From Arbacia lixula (taxonomy: Eukaryota; Echinodermata; Echinoidea; Arbacioida; Arbaciidae), in assembly GCA_963669155.1 (NCBI GenBank), contig CAVLGW020000003.1, positions 327,501 through 391,500 of the forward strand: a DNA stretch of 64,000 nt, given 5' to 3'. The position numbers were made by a program, and so were the translations under genes. The notes beneath the pieces are model-generated. The model was given only the letters and a program-made list of their open reading frames with translations, did not search any database and had not been told where the DNA came from. Shown one piece after another: positions 42,061-54,894 of the stretch (its first letter is position 1; the number at the start of each line of letters is the position of its first letter).

Positions 42061-43897
42061 TAACGTTGTTTTGATGAATATGTGGTGTTATATTTATAAA
42101 CCGATGTCGTGTAATTATCGTTTATCTGCTTTTTACTGATCTTTTCACCAACGACTACATTTCCACCCCTCCCTCCCCTTAATGAACTTGATCATGCCCT
42201 ACCAAATGTGAAAACAACCCTCCTCCAAAAAAGAGAATAATAAGGACAACAACATGATACGAATTATACCAAAGAGTATGGTGAATTGATGATGATTGTG
42301 TATTTCACAGAATTAATTCCTGGTTTAGATTTGGGTTTGTACTTGAACATTGAAGTAAGAAAAAGAAATTTAGTTAACACAGAGAATGATGAGTTAAAAC
42401 TATTCCCAACGGGATTCGTTGTGATATATCTGTTATTGAGTGTACGAAAATCTAGAGACATTAAAGCTATGAGAAGTGTTTCATCATTAATATGCTAACA
42501 ATCAGGTCTGGATTTGTGCTTTCCCACGTTCTAGATGCTAAAAAAGATTTGGTCTTTTTCAGCTTTGGCATTGTTTATTCAAAGAACTTACGTACGCTTC
42601 GATTTTTATTCTTCTAAATCGATATTGATATTTTTGCACAGAGATAAAAAGATTACCAGTTTAAATGGAAAAATATAATTTGGACGTAGCAACAGTGCAA
42701 GCATGAATAATTTGTTAAAGACGATTAGTTGAAAGGCTACAAATAAATGTTACCCGAAGTATTTGGACAAAACCGATAATTTTTATTAAAATCACTACCA
42801 TTTTTTTTTTATCTATAAAGCTGATAGATTGTTATTAATAACAGAAAGTGTATTTTGTCGCATTTAAAAAGTATTATTATGGTCGTAGCAAAACCAAATG
42901 AAAAGCACTTCAAACTATCACGATATGAAACCAGTGCGCTATTCCAACGGTCACAGCGAAACAAAAGTAATGAACGTTCTTTAAGTTATCTTATCATAGG
43001 AACATTTATACTGATGGACTGATGAAAATGTATCCGGGAACATATTTCAAAATATCCTTGGGCAATTACTGTTTCAATACATGAGCAGATGCATGTATAA
43101 GACCTCAATATCATTTGTATAGAGAATAGAGAAGGCTAAGTAATAGTAGGTACGCGCAAAAGAGACAGACAGCTCAAATCATATTGTGCGCGCCATGAAA
43201 AAGACGCATTGATAATGTTTTTATGACTCTAGGTTTTCAACAATATTGTAATTTCTCTATGATATATTGTATTTCTCATACAAGAGGAACTAGTTGGTAA
43301 ATAGATTTTCTTTCGCGTTAATAGTCTGTTAAGAAGAAGACATCGTAGCAAGCTAATAATAAATTCCATTATTCTACGTCTGATTAACCGGTTGTCTGTA
43401 AAAAAAAAAAAAAAAACAGGTATAAAGGTATAATACTACTTTCATGTATTAAATTTTAGAGCGGTGGTCATGGTGGTGAAGGCTTCGATATCTACCCCCC
43501 TTTCAGGAGAATTGTCACGGTTATGACAACAAAATTCCACCAACTGACATTATTTTCTAAAATATTGCATGTTAAAGATACGCATTTTCTTTAAAGAGCT
43601 TTATATTCAATGAGGAATTACAAATGGTGAGAATGTACTCTCTTTTGTTATTAGAAATGCTAAATTTAATTGAAAAGTAATTAAATACGTGAGAAAAAGT
43701 TCATTAAATTGATTTACGTAGATTTATTATTGATATTACGTTGGTGAATAGTGTTGTTTTGCTGAGTAAACCAGGATGAAATCAGCAGAGAAATCACTAT
43801 GCAGAACATCGATAATGCTACAATAGCTGCTGCGTGGCTATGAACAGTTTTTACAAACACATCACAAAATCTACTTTGGGATCAACAACGGTTAAAG
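42061..43897. other. gene-free AT-rich stretch
   Basis: Searched for phase-1 exons that could finish the 45-56 kb gene. None was found with a credible acceptor, ORF and donor. A poly-A run lies near 43402-43417. Confidence 0.4.
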
Positions 43898-44035
43898 GCC
43901 ATAACAGGAACCACGGTCCGATCAGTCGTATCACAGGACCCTGTCATGGAATGCATGCAAGAAGGGTAACATTTCTAGTCGCAGGTCCTTATGATCGTGG
44001 TCAAATCGTGTGATCTGTGGTGGCCGGGGCGAGGT
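43898..44035. mobile_element. 'GATCCGATCAGTCG' repeat, third copy
   Basis: accacggtccgatcagtcgt, acaggaccctgtcatggaat, then tcgcaggtccttatgatcgt. Related to 27905. Confidence 0.5.
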
Positions 44036-44267
44036 AAGGAGAAAAGGCAACGACACAGTAACGTAGCCAGGCATCTTAGCAATATGGACAACATAAACAG
44101 CAACAATTCACGTGGCCATTCGCATATACTAAAGTAACAAATGCATAATATTACAAACATCACAGCTAATAGATATCAAACTATGGCTACGCATACGTCG
44201 ATAAATAAAGTGCAACTTGATACATTAAAATATACACCTTTAAACAACAGTTGAAATGGTTACAGTT

Positions 44268-44412
44268 CGATATTCCGAAGGCTCGTTATGCCGAAACGCG
44301 TCAAATGTCTATACCTCGATGCTCGTTAGTCCGAAAACGAAAAAGGGTTCGTTAATCCAAGCATTTGTTGCGTAACGTTCGGAATAACGAAACTTCGGAA
44401 TAACGAGTGTTT
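44268..44412. repeat. hairpin repeat of 'TTCGGAATAACGA' words
   Basis: gttcgatattccgaaggctc and gttagtccgaaaacgaaaaa at left; cgttcggaataacgaaactt and ggaataacgagtgt at right. Imperfect inverted repeat. Confidence 0.6.
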
Positions 44413-45100
44413 CCCGTGAAAATAAACCTGCTGTTTATGTTCGCATCGCCTTTAGTTTAAAAAATCAATTATATTCCCTTCATCGGTTTCTGAACCGTAA
44501 TTCATGCTCTCACAATATATACATAGACACACATTATGTAATTCATGTAGTTTCGGCATTAAATCATCTAGATCCAAGGATAAATATGTGTGTATGTATC
44601 TATACATCCACATTTAAATAAATACAGTCTAACAATAGTATTATAAAGATTAATTATTAAGCTGGTGATTATGGATAAGACGAAAAAAAAATTGTCAGAT
44701 ATATTTTCCAAAAGACTTTTGGACTGCTTTTAATTTGTGGGTGCTATTCACTTCAACACAATGGGTTTCTATGCGTTTCAATTTATTCAAATTGCTATTG
44801 CCCACAGTAATAGCGAGAACAACCCATGTTAAGAGATGAAGAGTATTTTTCAAAAAGGAGCTAGATCCACTTTGAAAACTTAAGGGAAAATCATTTTTCT
44901 TAATCTGAATTTGTATAGGTGCTCATTGAGAACTAATCAAAATTAGTTGGTCTTGCTCGCTTAAATACTTTCTTTTTTTTAACCCCATTTCAATTCTAAA
45001 GCCTCTTGCTGTGCTGATATAGATAAGTCAACTTTTACGGAAATGGAATTAGCTCCTTTTAGAAACAAGCTCCTCATGTATATATAAATATTTATTTTAC
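44413..45100. other. gene-free stretch after exon 2 of the upstream module
   Basis: AT-rich; nothing recognised. Confidence 0.45.
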
Positions 45101-48100
45101 CTCTCCCTCCATTCCTTCTTCGTTTGTTCAACGTGATGTTGCCACGTCGTCGATTTTCTAGGTTTCCTTCTCGGCCACCGCGTCGATCCGGACGGCCTTC
45201 TCCGGTTCTGTTCTGGCCACGTCCTATGCGATCCATGTCCATCTTCCTCTTCTGCGGTTTAATGCCTTCCCCAAAGGCCTTTCGGGTCGCCGAGATTATG
45301 CCGTCCAGTTTCCTGCCCAGCTGCTTAAGGTTACCTTCCTTTGCATTTGCGGGACACATCTGGCAGACAGACATTAGGGTTTCATCTTGCAGGACGTCCT
45401 TGCAAAGGGCGCCATAATATCTAGGAGCAGGTCGAGACTGACTCTCCAACCATCTGTCAATAGTGCCTGAAACCCTCGTGAGGATTCCTAGGTTGTATCG
45501 GACGAAGGCAAGCCAGTCTCTGCCAGGAGCATCCATCTGATTGTTTCCCAACACTTCCGCAATGCCTGAACATTCCCGGAAGCGCTTCCCAGATAAACCA
45601 AAAGAACGATTGCCTATTCTTTCAACAATATCCGTCATGTTTTTAGAACGCTTCCCAGATAGCCCAAGAGAACGATTGCCACTTCTTTCAACAATACCCG
45701 ACATGTTTTTCACTTCTTTTCCTCTTAGATTTTCCTTCATCTCTAATATGTCAGCTTTCTTGTCAGTCTTGCCACCTTCCTCTTCGTCAAGACGAATCAG
45801 AGAACGTCCCTTCTGACCAAGAAACGTGTCGAGATTCCTCCAGCATCTGACAGAATTATTCAGGAGTGTTACCATTTGCGCAAGGAGGAAACGCTCTATA
45901 TTCGCGAACATGTCTTTTGGTCGTTGACGCATTTTATGTAGCATCGCCCAGGAACTGTTTGAGATATTTCTCAAGCCCTCCATGTTCTCGTATCTATCTT
46001 TCAATGTTTCTCGTATGAAATCAAGCGGCCGAGAACTATTCGAGATATTTCTCCGTTCTCGAATGTCACCAAACTGCTGGATGCCCCTTTTGCCAAAGAC
46101 CGTCTTCATATTTGTACAGAGATGATCCTGTGCATCACCTCTCTTCTTCCAGCCCATGCGTCTTGATATGAAGTCCGCCAGTCCAACCTTCTGAGGGCCT
46201 CGCCTTCGAGGTACCATCAATACGCCAAGGACAGCATCCTTACGGAAGTTTTGCACAGTTTTACATGGCTGGCGCCCTCTAGCTTGCCCAACATCAGTAC
46301 GGTTATTCCTCCTCCTACCCGTAGCTTCTGGATCTCGTGTTAGGTTTTTCAAACCAGGCCCGTCCCTTCTTACGCCATTGGTGCTATTCCTCATCTGATA
46401 GGCTAGTGCTTTCTTCGATCTGTTCACGGCGGGCCCTATAGACTTGAGCACATTTCTGACGTCATCTGTCTGGTTACTTGTCATGTCGCTACCGTGTTCC
46501 CCAAGAAGTAGCTCTTCAGCATTAGCGCATACGTATCTGTCAGCCCCAAGTACCTGCTCAAGGACGCGCTCAAAGGCCAAAGCCTTGAGGAGCTTCGGGG
46601 CAGATTGAGCGAAAGCGAGTCCGGCGAACTGGTTTAAGGTGAAAAACTCATTCCTCTTGCGGATTTTTTTAGTTTCCATGTTCAAGTCCTGGCGGAAACG
46701 GTGAGCAATTCCTCTTTTCATATCGTATTCTCCTTTCATCCCTTCTACACCCATCCTTCCACCTACTCTTCCTTCCATCGATCCACTTCCTCCTCCCATT
46801 CCTCCTCCTCCTCCTGCTCCTCCCATCCCTCCTTCTCCTCCTGCTCCTCCTCCCATCCCTCCTCCCATCCCTCCTGCTCCTGCTCCTGCTCCTCCTCCTC
46901 CCATCCCTCCTCCTCCTACTCCACCTCCTGCTCCTCCTCCTCCCATCCCTTTTCCCATCCCTCCTCCTCCTGCTCCTCCTCCTGCTCCTCCTCCTCCCAT
47001 CCCTCCTGCTCCTCCTCCCATCCCTCCTCCCATCCCTCCTCCTCCTGCTCCTCCTCCTGCTCCTCCTCCTCCCATCCCTCCTGCTCCTCCTCCCATCCCT
47101 CCTCCCATCCCTCCACCTCCTGCTCCTCCTCCCATCCCTCCTCCCATCCCTCCTTCTCCTGCTCCTCCTCCTGCTCCTCCTCCACCTCCTGCTCCTCCTC
47201 CCATCCCTCCTCCCATCCCTCCTCCTCCTGCTGCTCCTCCTCCTCCCATCCCTCCTCCTCCTGCTGCTCCTCCTCCCATCCCTCCTCCCATCCCTCCTCC
47301 TCCTGCTCCTCCTCCTCCTCCTCCCATCCCTCCTCCCATCCCTCCTCCTCCTGCTCCTCCTCCTCCTCCTCCCATCCCTCCTCCCATCCCTCCTCCTCCT
47401 CCTGCTCCTCCTCCTCCCATTCCTCCTCCTGTTCCCATCCCTCCTCCCATCCCTCCTCCTCCTGCTCCTCCTCCTCCTCCTCCCATCCCTCCTCCCATCC
47501 CTCCTCCTCCTCCTGCTCCTCCTCCTCCTCCCATCCCTCCTCCTCCCATCCCTCCTCCTCCTCCTGCTCCTCCTCCTGCTCCTTCTCCTGCTCCCATCCC
47601 TCCTCCCATCCCTCCTCCTCCTGCTCCTCCTCCTGCTCCTCCTCCTCCCATCCCTCCTGCTCCTCCTCCCATCCCTCCTCCCATCCCTCCTCCCATCCCT
47701 CCACCTCCTGCTCCTCCTCCCATCCCTCCTCCCATCCCTCCTCCTCCTGCTGCTCCTCCTCCCATCCCTCCTCCCATCCCTCCTCCTCCTGCTCCTCCTC
47801 CTCCTCCTCCCATCCCTCCTCCCATCCCTCCTCCTCCTGCTCCTCCTCCTCCTCCTCCCATCCCTCCTCCCATCCCTCCTCCTCCTCCTGCTCCTCCTCC
47901 TCCCATTCCTCCTCCTGTTCCCATCCCTCCTCCCATCCCTCCTCCTCCTGCTCCTCCTCCTTTTCCTCCCATCCCTCCTCCCATCCCTCCTCCTCCTCCT
48001 GCTCCTCCTCCTCCTCCCATCCCTCCTCCTCCCATCCCTCCTCCTCCTCCTGCTCCTCCTCCTGCTCCTTCTCCTGCTCCCATCCCTCCTCCCATCCCTC

Positions 48101-49558
48101 CTCCTCCTGCTCCTCCTCCTGCTCCTCCTCCTCCCATCCCTCCTGCTCCTCCTCCCATCCCTCCTCCCATCCCTCCACCTCCTGCTCCTCCTCCCATCCC
48201 TCCTCCCATCCCTCCTCCTCCTGCTCCTCCTCCTCCTCCTCCCATCCCTCCTCCCATCCCTCCTCCTCCTGCTCCTCCTCCTCCTCCTCCCATCCCTCCT
48301 CCCATCCCTCCTCCTCCTGCTCCTCCTCCTGCTCCCATCACTCCTCCCATCCCTCCTCCTCCTGCTCCTTCTCCTCCCATCCCTCCTCCTCCTCCCATCC
48401 CTCCTCCTCCTCCTGCTCCTGCTCCCATCCCTCCCCCTCCTGCTCCTCCTCCTCCTCCTCCCATCCCTCCTCCCATCCCTCCTCCTCCTGCTCCTCCTCC
48501 TCCTCCTCCCATCCCTCCTCCCATCCCTCCTCCTCCTCCTGCTGCTCCTCCTCCCATTCCTCCTCCTGCTCCCATCCCTCCACCCATCCCTCCTCCTCCT
48601 GCTCCTCCTGCTCCTCCTCCCATCCCTCCTCCCATCCCTCCTCCTCCTCCTGCTCCTCCTCCTCCTCCCATCCCTCCTCCTCCCATCCCTCCTCCTCCAC
48701 CTGCTCCTCCTTCTGCTCCTGCTCCTTCTCCCATCCCTCCTCCCATCCCTCCTCCTCCTGCTCCTCCTCCTGCTCCTCCTCCTCCCATCCCTCCTCCTCC
48801 TCCCATCCCTCCTCCTCCCCCCATCCCTCCTCCTCCTCCTGCTCCTGCTCCCATCCCTCCTGCTCCTATCCCTCCCCCTCCTGCTTCTCCTCCTGCTCCT
48901 CCTCCTCCCATCCCTCCTCCCATCCCTCCTCCTCCTGCTCCTCCTCCTGCTCCCATCCCTCCTCCCATCCCTCCCCCTCCTGCTCCTCCTCCTGCTCCTC
49001 CTCCTGCTCCCATCCCTCCTCCCATCCCTCCTCCTCCTGCTCCTCCTCCTCCCATCCCTCCTCCTCCTCCCATCCCTCCTCCTCCTCCTGCTCCTCCTCC
49101 CATCCCTCCTCCTCCTCCCATCCCTCCTCCTCCTCCTGCTCCTGCTCCCATCCCTCCTGCTCCCATCCCTCCCCCTCCTGCTCCTCCTCCTGCTCCTTCT
49201 CCTCCCATCCCTCCTCCTCCGCCTTCCTCTCCTCCTCCTGCTCCTCCTCCTGCTCCCATCCCTCCTGCTCCTGTTCCTCCTCCTCCTATCCCTCCTCCTG
49301 CTCCTCCTCCCATTCCTCCTCCTCCTGCTGCTCCTCCCATCCCTCCTCCTTCACCTCCCATCCCTCCTCCCATCCTTCCTCCTCCTCCTCCTACTCCTCC
49401 TATCATCCCTCCAGCCATTTCATCGGTTTTATCCGTGTGCCTGCCATCTCCGTTTCTTCCGTCGCCATTCAAGACGGACCAGTCATATGTGCGAAACGTG
49501 ATTGTGAAACAGTCCCCGTTGAATCCGCGAAAGATCTTGGACGGCCTTGGCAGGACTC
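45101..49558 (-). CDS. large exon: unrecognised Cys domain copy 2 with Gly/Met/Ala insert
   Basis: 4458 nt, phase 1 at both ends (acceptor TTCATATACAG, donor GGGAGAG/GTAAAA), encoding ~1486 residues. After GFNGDCFTITFRTYDWSV comes ~875 residues of GGGMGGGAGGG-type repeat, then a normal-complexity C-terminal half. That half has LLKALAFERVLEQVLGADRY, AVLGVLMVPRRRGPQKVGLA, many NxS/T sequons, and a Cys cluster ending SVCQMCPANAKEG. The tail is Arg/Gly-rich (RRRGNITLNKRRRNGGRG). These blocks align in order with the exon at 54895-56635, so this is a second diverged copy of the same domain. Function unknown; secreted or extracellular by linkage to a signal-peptide exon. The repeat strand is also open in other frames, which is expected of a stop-free repeat unit. 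Confidence 0.8.
46783..49412 (-). repeat. coding minisatellite (GGA/GGG/ATG/GCA), ~2.6 kb
   Basis: Imperfect units of 9-18 bp, G-rich on the coding strand, encode Gly, Met and Ala (occasional Glu, Thr, Val). A long internal duplication has a period of 486 bp (162 codons): the marker cctcctgttcccatccc occurs near 47428 and 47914. G-quadruplex formation is likely. Confidence 0.9.
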
Positions 49559-49710
49559 CTGTATATGAATCACGTGATTCTTCCGTTTTATTTTTAAAAA
49601 TGTGATTAAATCCCAAAAGATTCTTTCGTTTTTGTCTTACTCAGAATGTGGAAATAAATTAAAGGAACATGAATACAGTCAATTCACATTACTGCTTATT
49701 TACCTAGGCA

Positions 49711-49836
49711 ATGTTGCATATTGGTTTTCAATTATTGTAGCTTGCTACCATAACAACAGTCAATATGCCTTCTCTATTGCACCTGTTATTTACCATTGAT
49801 GGTAAGATGTAATTCTTGGAAACCTATATGCAACAT
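49711..49836. mobile_element. hairpin MITE 'ATGTTGCATATAGGTTTT'
   Basis: atgttgcatattggttttca at left and tggaaacctatatgcaacat at right, with ttgctaccataacaacagtc and attgatggtaag inside. Confidence 0.75.
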
Positions 49837-51568
49837 GGCCTTGGTGTATAGTGAAAAAGAAAATACTAGGTGAATGCATATCGTTTAACAGTACAATCAT
49901 CCTGCCCCAAATTAGTAAAGCCAACAGGTAAAAGTTAGTCCATGATGTTGCCCAACAAATACGTGCTCGTGGTGCGACATATATCAATATGAGGTAGTGC
50001 AGAAATCAATACAGTAACACTGACGGTTCTTGGAATACAAGTGGAAAAATATTGTGCGGCAAGTTCGATGAACATGCGGTGGTGCAATACTACAGCAACA
50101 AATAATACAATATAACGCTGAGCAAGACACGATAGGTTTTACATGTTTTATTAGCAACACCAATGCAACGCAAGAGATCAAAGTTGTGTGTAACGAACGT
50201 TAACAAATAGAAACAAAAATATGTTAGCAATAAAAAAGATCGCTCCTCCCTCGTTATGTCACACATAAATTAGTCCAAAATCACACAGATCAGCACAAAC
50301 AGCAATACAACGTTTGAATTAAACACAACAAAGTTATGATTAATTAACTAGGCAGACATCCACTGCACAACACACTTTTTTTTCAAAAAAAGATCTAATT
50401 TGCAACGGCGAGAGGACAATTTGTGTCATATATTTGATTGCATTGATGCACAATCCTTGCGCATTCTTTTGATACTAGGGGGTAGAAGTGGTAATGATTT
50501 CGGTCTGTCGTTAATGATTTTACTGATCTGCTGTCACAGTCCTCCGAGAGTTGATTTCAAATGATTTCAATGATTGGATTAGTTTGAAATACTTCTTACT
50601 GTTGTCATCAAATCAAACAAAACTTGGACCCATAAATCATGGAAAAACGATTTCCTATACATTACCGGTTCCTTAGTCTCACTAATCCTTATTCCATGGT
50701 CACAATAGGCCGTGTACTTCTCTCCGTTTGGTCTGCATCCGGTTTCGCAGAAAATCATTGCGTCTGACGCAAGGGGGAGCGCGTGTTTTCAGGCACCGAC
50801 TAGCATGGAGGACGACGCGCGCAAGGGGGCGCAGAAGTTGGCACACAAGCTGCAGACACGCACGTATCAAAACACACACGGCCTATTGTAACCAAGGCAT
50901 CATTTGAGTGTGTAAGCTGAAGCACCAGACAAATTGTAACGGTGTAGGATAATGTGTAGTAATGGCTCCAAAAAAAAGGGCGTCAATGATACATTAATAC
51001 ATTAAGAGCTGATATAAGTGACTTTTGTATAAAAACATTAATGATTAAAGGTAAGTCTTGCATGTTTCTTATTGGCACGTAGCGATTTGGGATTAAAGAT
51101 AAGACATTACAAAGCTTGGTTGTCAACTATCATAGAGCAAAATATATGATTAGAATTACTTACATGGTATTGTGAGTAAGAACATGCACGAAATGCAATC
51201 ATGTGACGTTTTAACATATTGGGTTCACGAATTGACTGATTATGAAACATCCAAAGACATTTGATATGCCAGTGGTTGTAAAAACACATGTTTAGTGCGA
51301 AAAGTATCTGAATGTAAAGTTCGTGATTTAAAAAAAACCCTATTCGGTCATTTAAGACCTGATCACAACCAATATAGATGTGAAAACAAAAAAGAACAGC
51401 CAAGCGAATATCACCGACAATTTCTTATATATCAAACAGAAAACTGAGCGCATAAAACTCTTTATTTCTTTACTTTTGAGTAAAAATGAAAAGGATTTAT
51501 TCCTTGATGGAATGAGAGGAAAGTCAAACATCCATACCCACTAGAGGAAAAGCAGGCATTGGAAGCTT

Positions 51569-51845
51569 AAAGGGCATATATTGTCCTGGGAAGACAAAAG
51601 GCCTTCTAAATGGTGATCGTAAGCAATCTTCTTGTCAATGATCCACATTTCGAGTAATGAGTGATTAAATCACAACTCCTCAACCTAAAAATGTTCGGCC
51701 CGAACAGTTTGAGGATTTCACAAATTTTGACTTATTACTCCAAATGTGGATCATTTAAGGGCATTTTAAGACTATTGGTAATAAGATTGCTCACGATCAC
51801 CCTTTTGACGGCTTTTTGTCTTCCAAGTACAGGATATTCCTTTTA
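51569..51845. mobile_element. palindromic 'GTACTGGGAAGAC' MITE
   Basis: aaagggcatatattgtcctg at left and cttccaagtacaggatattc at right. The centre aaaatgttcggcccgaacag matches the copy at 4807, with a deletion in the left arm. Confidence 0.8.
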
Positions 51846-53929
51846 ACAGTTTAAGAAAGATAATCAAGAAGAAAGAATAAGATCCAGAAAGACAGAGACG
51901 CAGAGAGTGTGAATGATAATAAAATTAAAGTTAAAAAGAGGAAGAAAGGGGGAACGAGGTGAGGGAAAAGAAATAGTCCCTCATTGATTCAACAAATAAC
52001 CCGATGAGTTAAAGAAAGAAAGAGGATCGCGTGATGCGAATCTTTTCAGGATCACAGAGTAGACGATATATTTGCTTCGCATATGTCAGGGTGTGAAAGA
52101 GAAGCATATGACTATCTCAAATAAAAGCGAGCATTCAGAAATATGACACATTTCTTTTGTATGAATAAGAATATCATGGCGAGACCGAACAACCACTGGC
52201 GGTGAAATTCAATCCCACATTGAACTAGAAATTACCATAATGCAAGAATTATAAGAAAGGAGTAAAGAAGGTGTTCTGAAGTTGCAGTTTAGAGTTACAG
52301 GAGTGTTGCGATGAGTTAATAGTCCAACAATAAAATAATCAGCTTTAATTTCATTAGAAAATCAATGGAAATGCAATTATAATTTTTAGTTTAAATATCC
52401 ATCAAAAAATATGGTTAAAAAGGAAGCATGAGGAGCTTGAAATAAGCTTCATCTTTTCAGGGAGGTAGCGTTTTCACAAAAAAGAATTAGTAACAAAATT
52501 TACAAGAGACATATGAATTCAAATAGCTGATATTGTAGCAAAGCGATGGCTATTATATCACTTTTTTCGTGTGTGATTTGAGCAAATGTTTTGTAGGTGA
52601 CGCAAAAGTAATATACATGTTTGATGATATGACTGAATCCTTTTTATGAAGGACACACACACACACACTTTCTTTCTCGCTGATTTATACTCTCTCTCTC
52701 TTCCTCCACATATAAATATATATATGCATCTGTATTGTAATAGCAATATATATAGCAATATATATAACAATATTACCATGGATTTGTAAACTATATATTC
52801 CTGATTGACTCCGGCAATTTTCTACACGGGTGTAACAATAATACACACAAAAAGGGTTGTACTGCTGTCGTGGTCATATAGTCATTTATAAAGTTTAACA
52901 CTATCAAGGAATATTGAGTAGTCACAGACTCACGGTATTCATTTGAAGTTGACAAAAATCACGAAATTGAAAAGTATGAAGTGAAAAGGTGCAACGCAGT
53001 GAATTGCTAAACCGCTGAAAACTGTTGAATCAATTTTAAGAAGTAAATTTGATATGTAAAAGGAGCAAAGTGATTGAGATCATCATTACGATGGGAAAAA
53101 GTAGATTCGTTTGTATCAAGCAAACCAAGGATAAAAGTATTGCGAATGTGTAACATATTGTGATCTTTATGACCCTGTCATTTAGAGAAGTGATTGTCGA
53201 ACATGTGTATGACAACGAGCTTATTATTCAGAGGTGCAGAATTATTACGTTGATGGGAAAAAATGCAAAAGGGACACGTTTTATCGTGAGTTTATTAATT
53301 CAACGAAGAGTGGCAAGCAAAACTCTATTTCGGCCTGGAAGATGCAAAATTATGATCCAGATTCGAAGAAAATAAAATGAAGCTGCTCACATCAATTTTT
53401 GTTTTCGTTTATTTTCATTATCAGAGCAAAGCGGTGCTGAACATGTTGAAGAATTGACTGATTTTATCATGCGTTAGTTTGGTCAAACAAGCTAAACTGT
53501 CGAAAAGCTGATTGCGCAATTACCTTACTGAGTTAAAAACAGGTGCACTGTGGTTAAGTTAAAGAAAACGAGTGTTTAAAAGATAACAAAATAAAGGCTA
53601 GTGTAAGTATACAGGTTGGGAATGGTGAATGTTTCCCTGAAGAGTTAGTCATAATTTCGAAAAGTTAAATAAGAAGTTGGGTGAGTTTTTCAAAGGCAAA
53701 TGGATAAATGTTAAGTGAACTAAATTGTTGAAAAGTTGAAAATGAGCGTTATTGATGTGCTTTCGTAAGAAATAAAACTCTCAAAAGAAAGTGAATATTT
53801 AGTACATTCCCAAAGAAGACTCAATTACAATGTGAATGGTATTTAAGTTCAACAACAGAATTATACAAACGGTAGATGAAATCAGGATATACCTATATTC
53901 AAAATCATTAACATTTTCTTTTGATATAC

Positions 53930-54216
53930 ATGAATAAACCCTGTCAATTATTATTCATTTAGCTTTAAATTGTGTGATATCACTTGCGAGTTGCTTCCCC
54001 AAATGTTGTGTGCTGTGTGATTCAATAAATCGCTTCCCCTTTTTTATGAAGTAATGAATCTTTTCCATAGAGATGTGTGTTTGTAAAAACATGTGCCTTA
54101 TGTGTTCAATGATATATCAAATACCTAGGTCAAGTTGTATATATCTTTTTATTTAAATGAATATCTGGCAAGCGACTCCACGAATTTAAGAATCTTAACA
54201 CAGTGAAATTTCCCTT
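53930..54216. mobile_element. diverged partial 'CCCTGAAATT' MITE
   Basis: tgtgatatcacttgcgagtt, gaagtaatgaatcttttcca and cagtgaaatttccctttaaa match internal and right-end blocks of the full copies at 3675 and 35829. Confidence 0.5.
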
Positions 54217-54338
54217 TAAAACAATGAAGCAAGCGTTGTTATCAGATCCATATTGTTCACATGTACCACAAGTAATCAATGTTGTGATTTGGAGACTTGC
54301 ACACAAGGTAGAACCCGACTACGCTTAGAAGACACTCA

Positions 54339-54426
54339 ACCCTTTGTGTGCCAGATTACTTGCTGCTCTGTGGAGATTCAGTTCATTATTTGTGAATGAT
54401 TTCATCTGTTACACACAAAGAGTTAA
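54339..54426. mobile_element. 'tttgtgtgcca' hairpin MITE
   Basis: caaccctttgtgtgccagat at left and tacacacaaagagttaaaag at right; tcattatttgtgaatgattt inside, shared with the copy at 3541. Confidence 0.7.
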
Positions 54427-54894
54427 AAGCCCTTTTACGACAATTACGAGTCTCTGCATGGATCAGCAGCAACGATAACCGTAACGATAACATGTATGAA
54501 ACCTCACCGTCATAGCTTAACAAACATTTTCATGAAAAATGAAAAAAAAAAGTTTTTGCTATTGTTACTGTCGCTCACAATTCACATGCCTTTGTCTTTT
54601 TATTCTCTTCCTATCACGAGACTTCTTCCGAAATGTAGTCTTACTATGTTGCTCCTACGCCGGCACAACGTGAAACATGCAAATCAGTGTACAATCAACC
54701 TACATCAATGTCTACATACTCATACGGAGCATACAAGTCAACATATCATACGGGTACTTTTTATATACTGAGACAATGCTAGTATCACTGAGCCTAACAT
54801 GGACGGGTTATAATCGGGTTTTCCCGTGTGTGCAAGCCTGAGAAAACGATGATTGGGATGGGTTTTTGTGATAATAAAACGAGATTGTACTTAC

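Larger units (their letters stand above)
49559..54894. other. intron between the two large upstream exons
   Basis: 5336-bp intron, phase 1 donor and acceptor. It contains a hairpin MITE at 49711, a palindromic MITE at 51569, a partial MITE at 53930 and a small element at 54339. A CpG- and G-rich patch (about 50740-50870, with gcgcaagggggcgcag) has no ORF. No internal exon recognised. Confidence 0.55.

Noticed and set aside
46916-48700. Minus-strand ORFs of repeated EEGWEE
   Set aside because: Alternative frame of the same stop-free repeat; does not connect to the conserved domain on either side.
46701-49568. Plus-strand 955-residue ORF rich in Ser, His, Pro and Cys
   Set aside because: It is the complement of the Gly/Met coding minisatellite. 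The minus strand has splice sites, matching phases and conserved flanking blocks; the plus strand has none.
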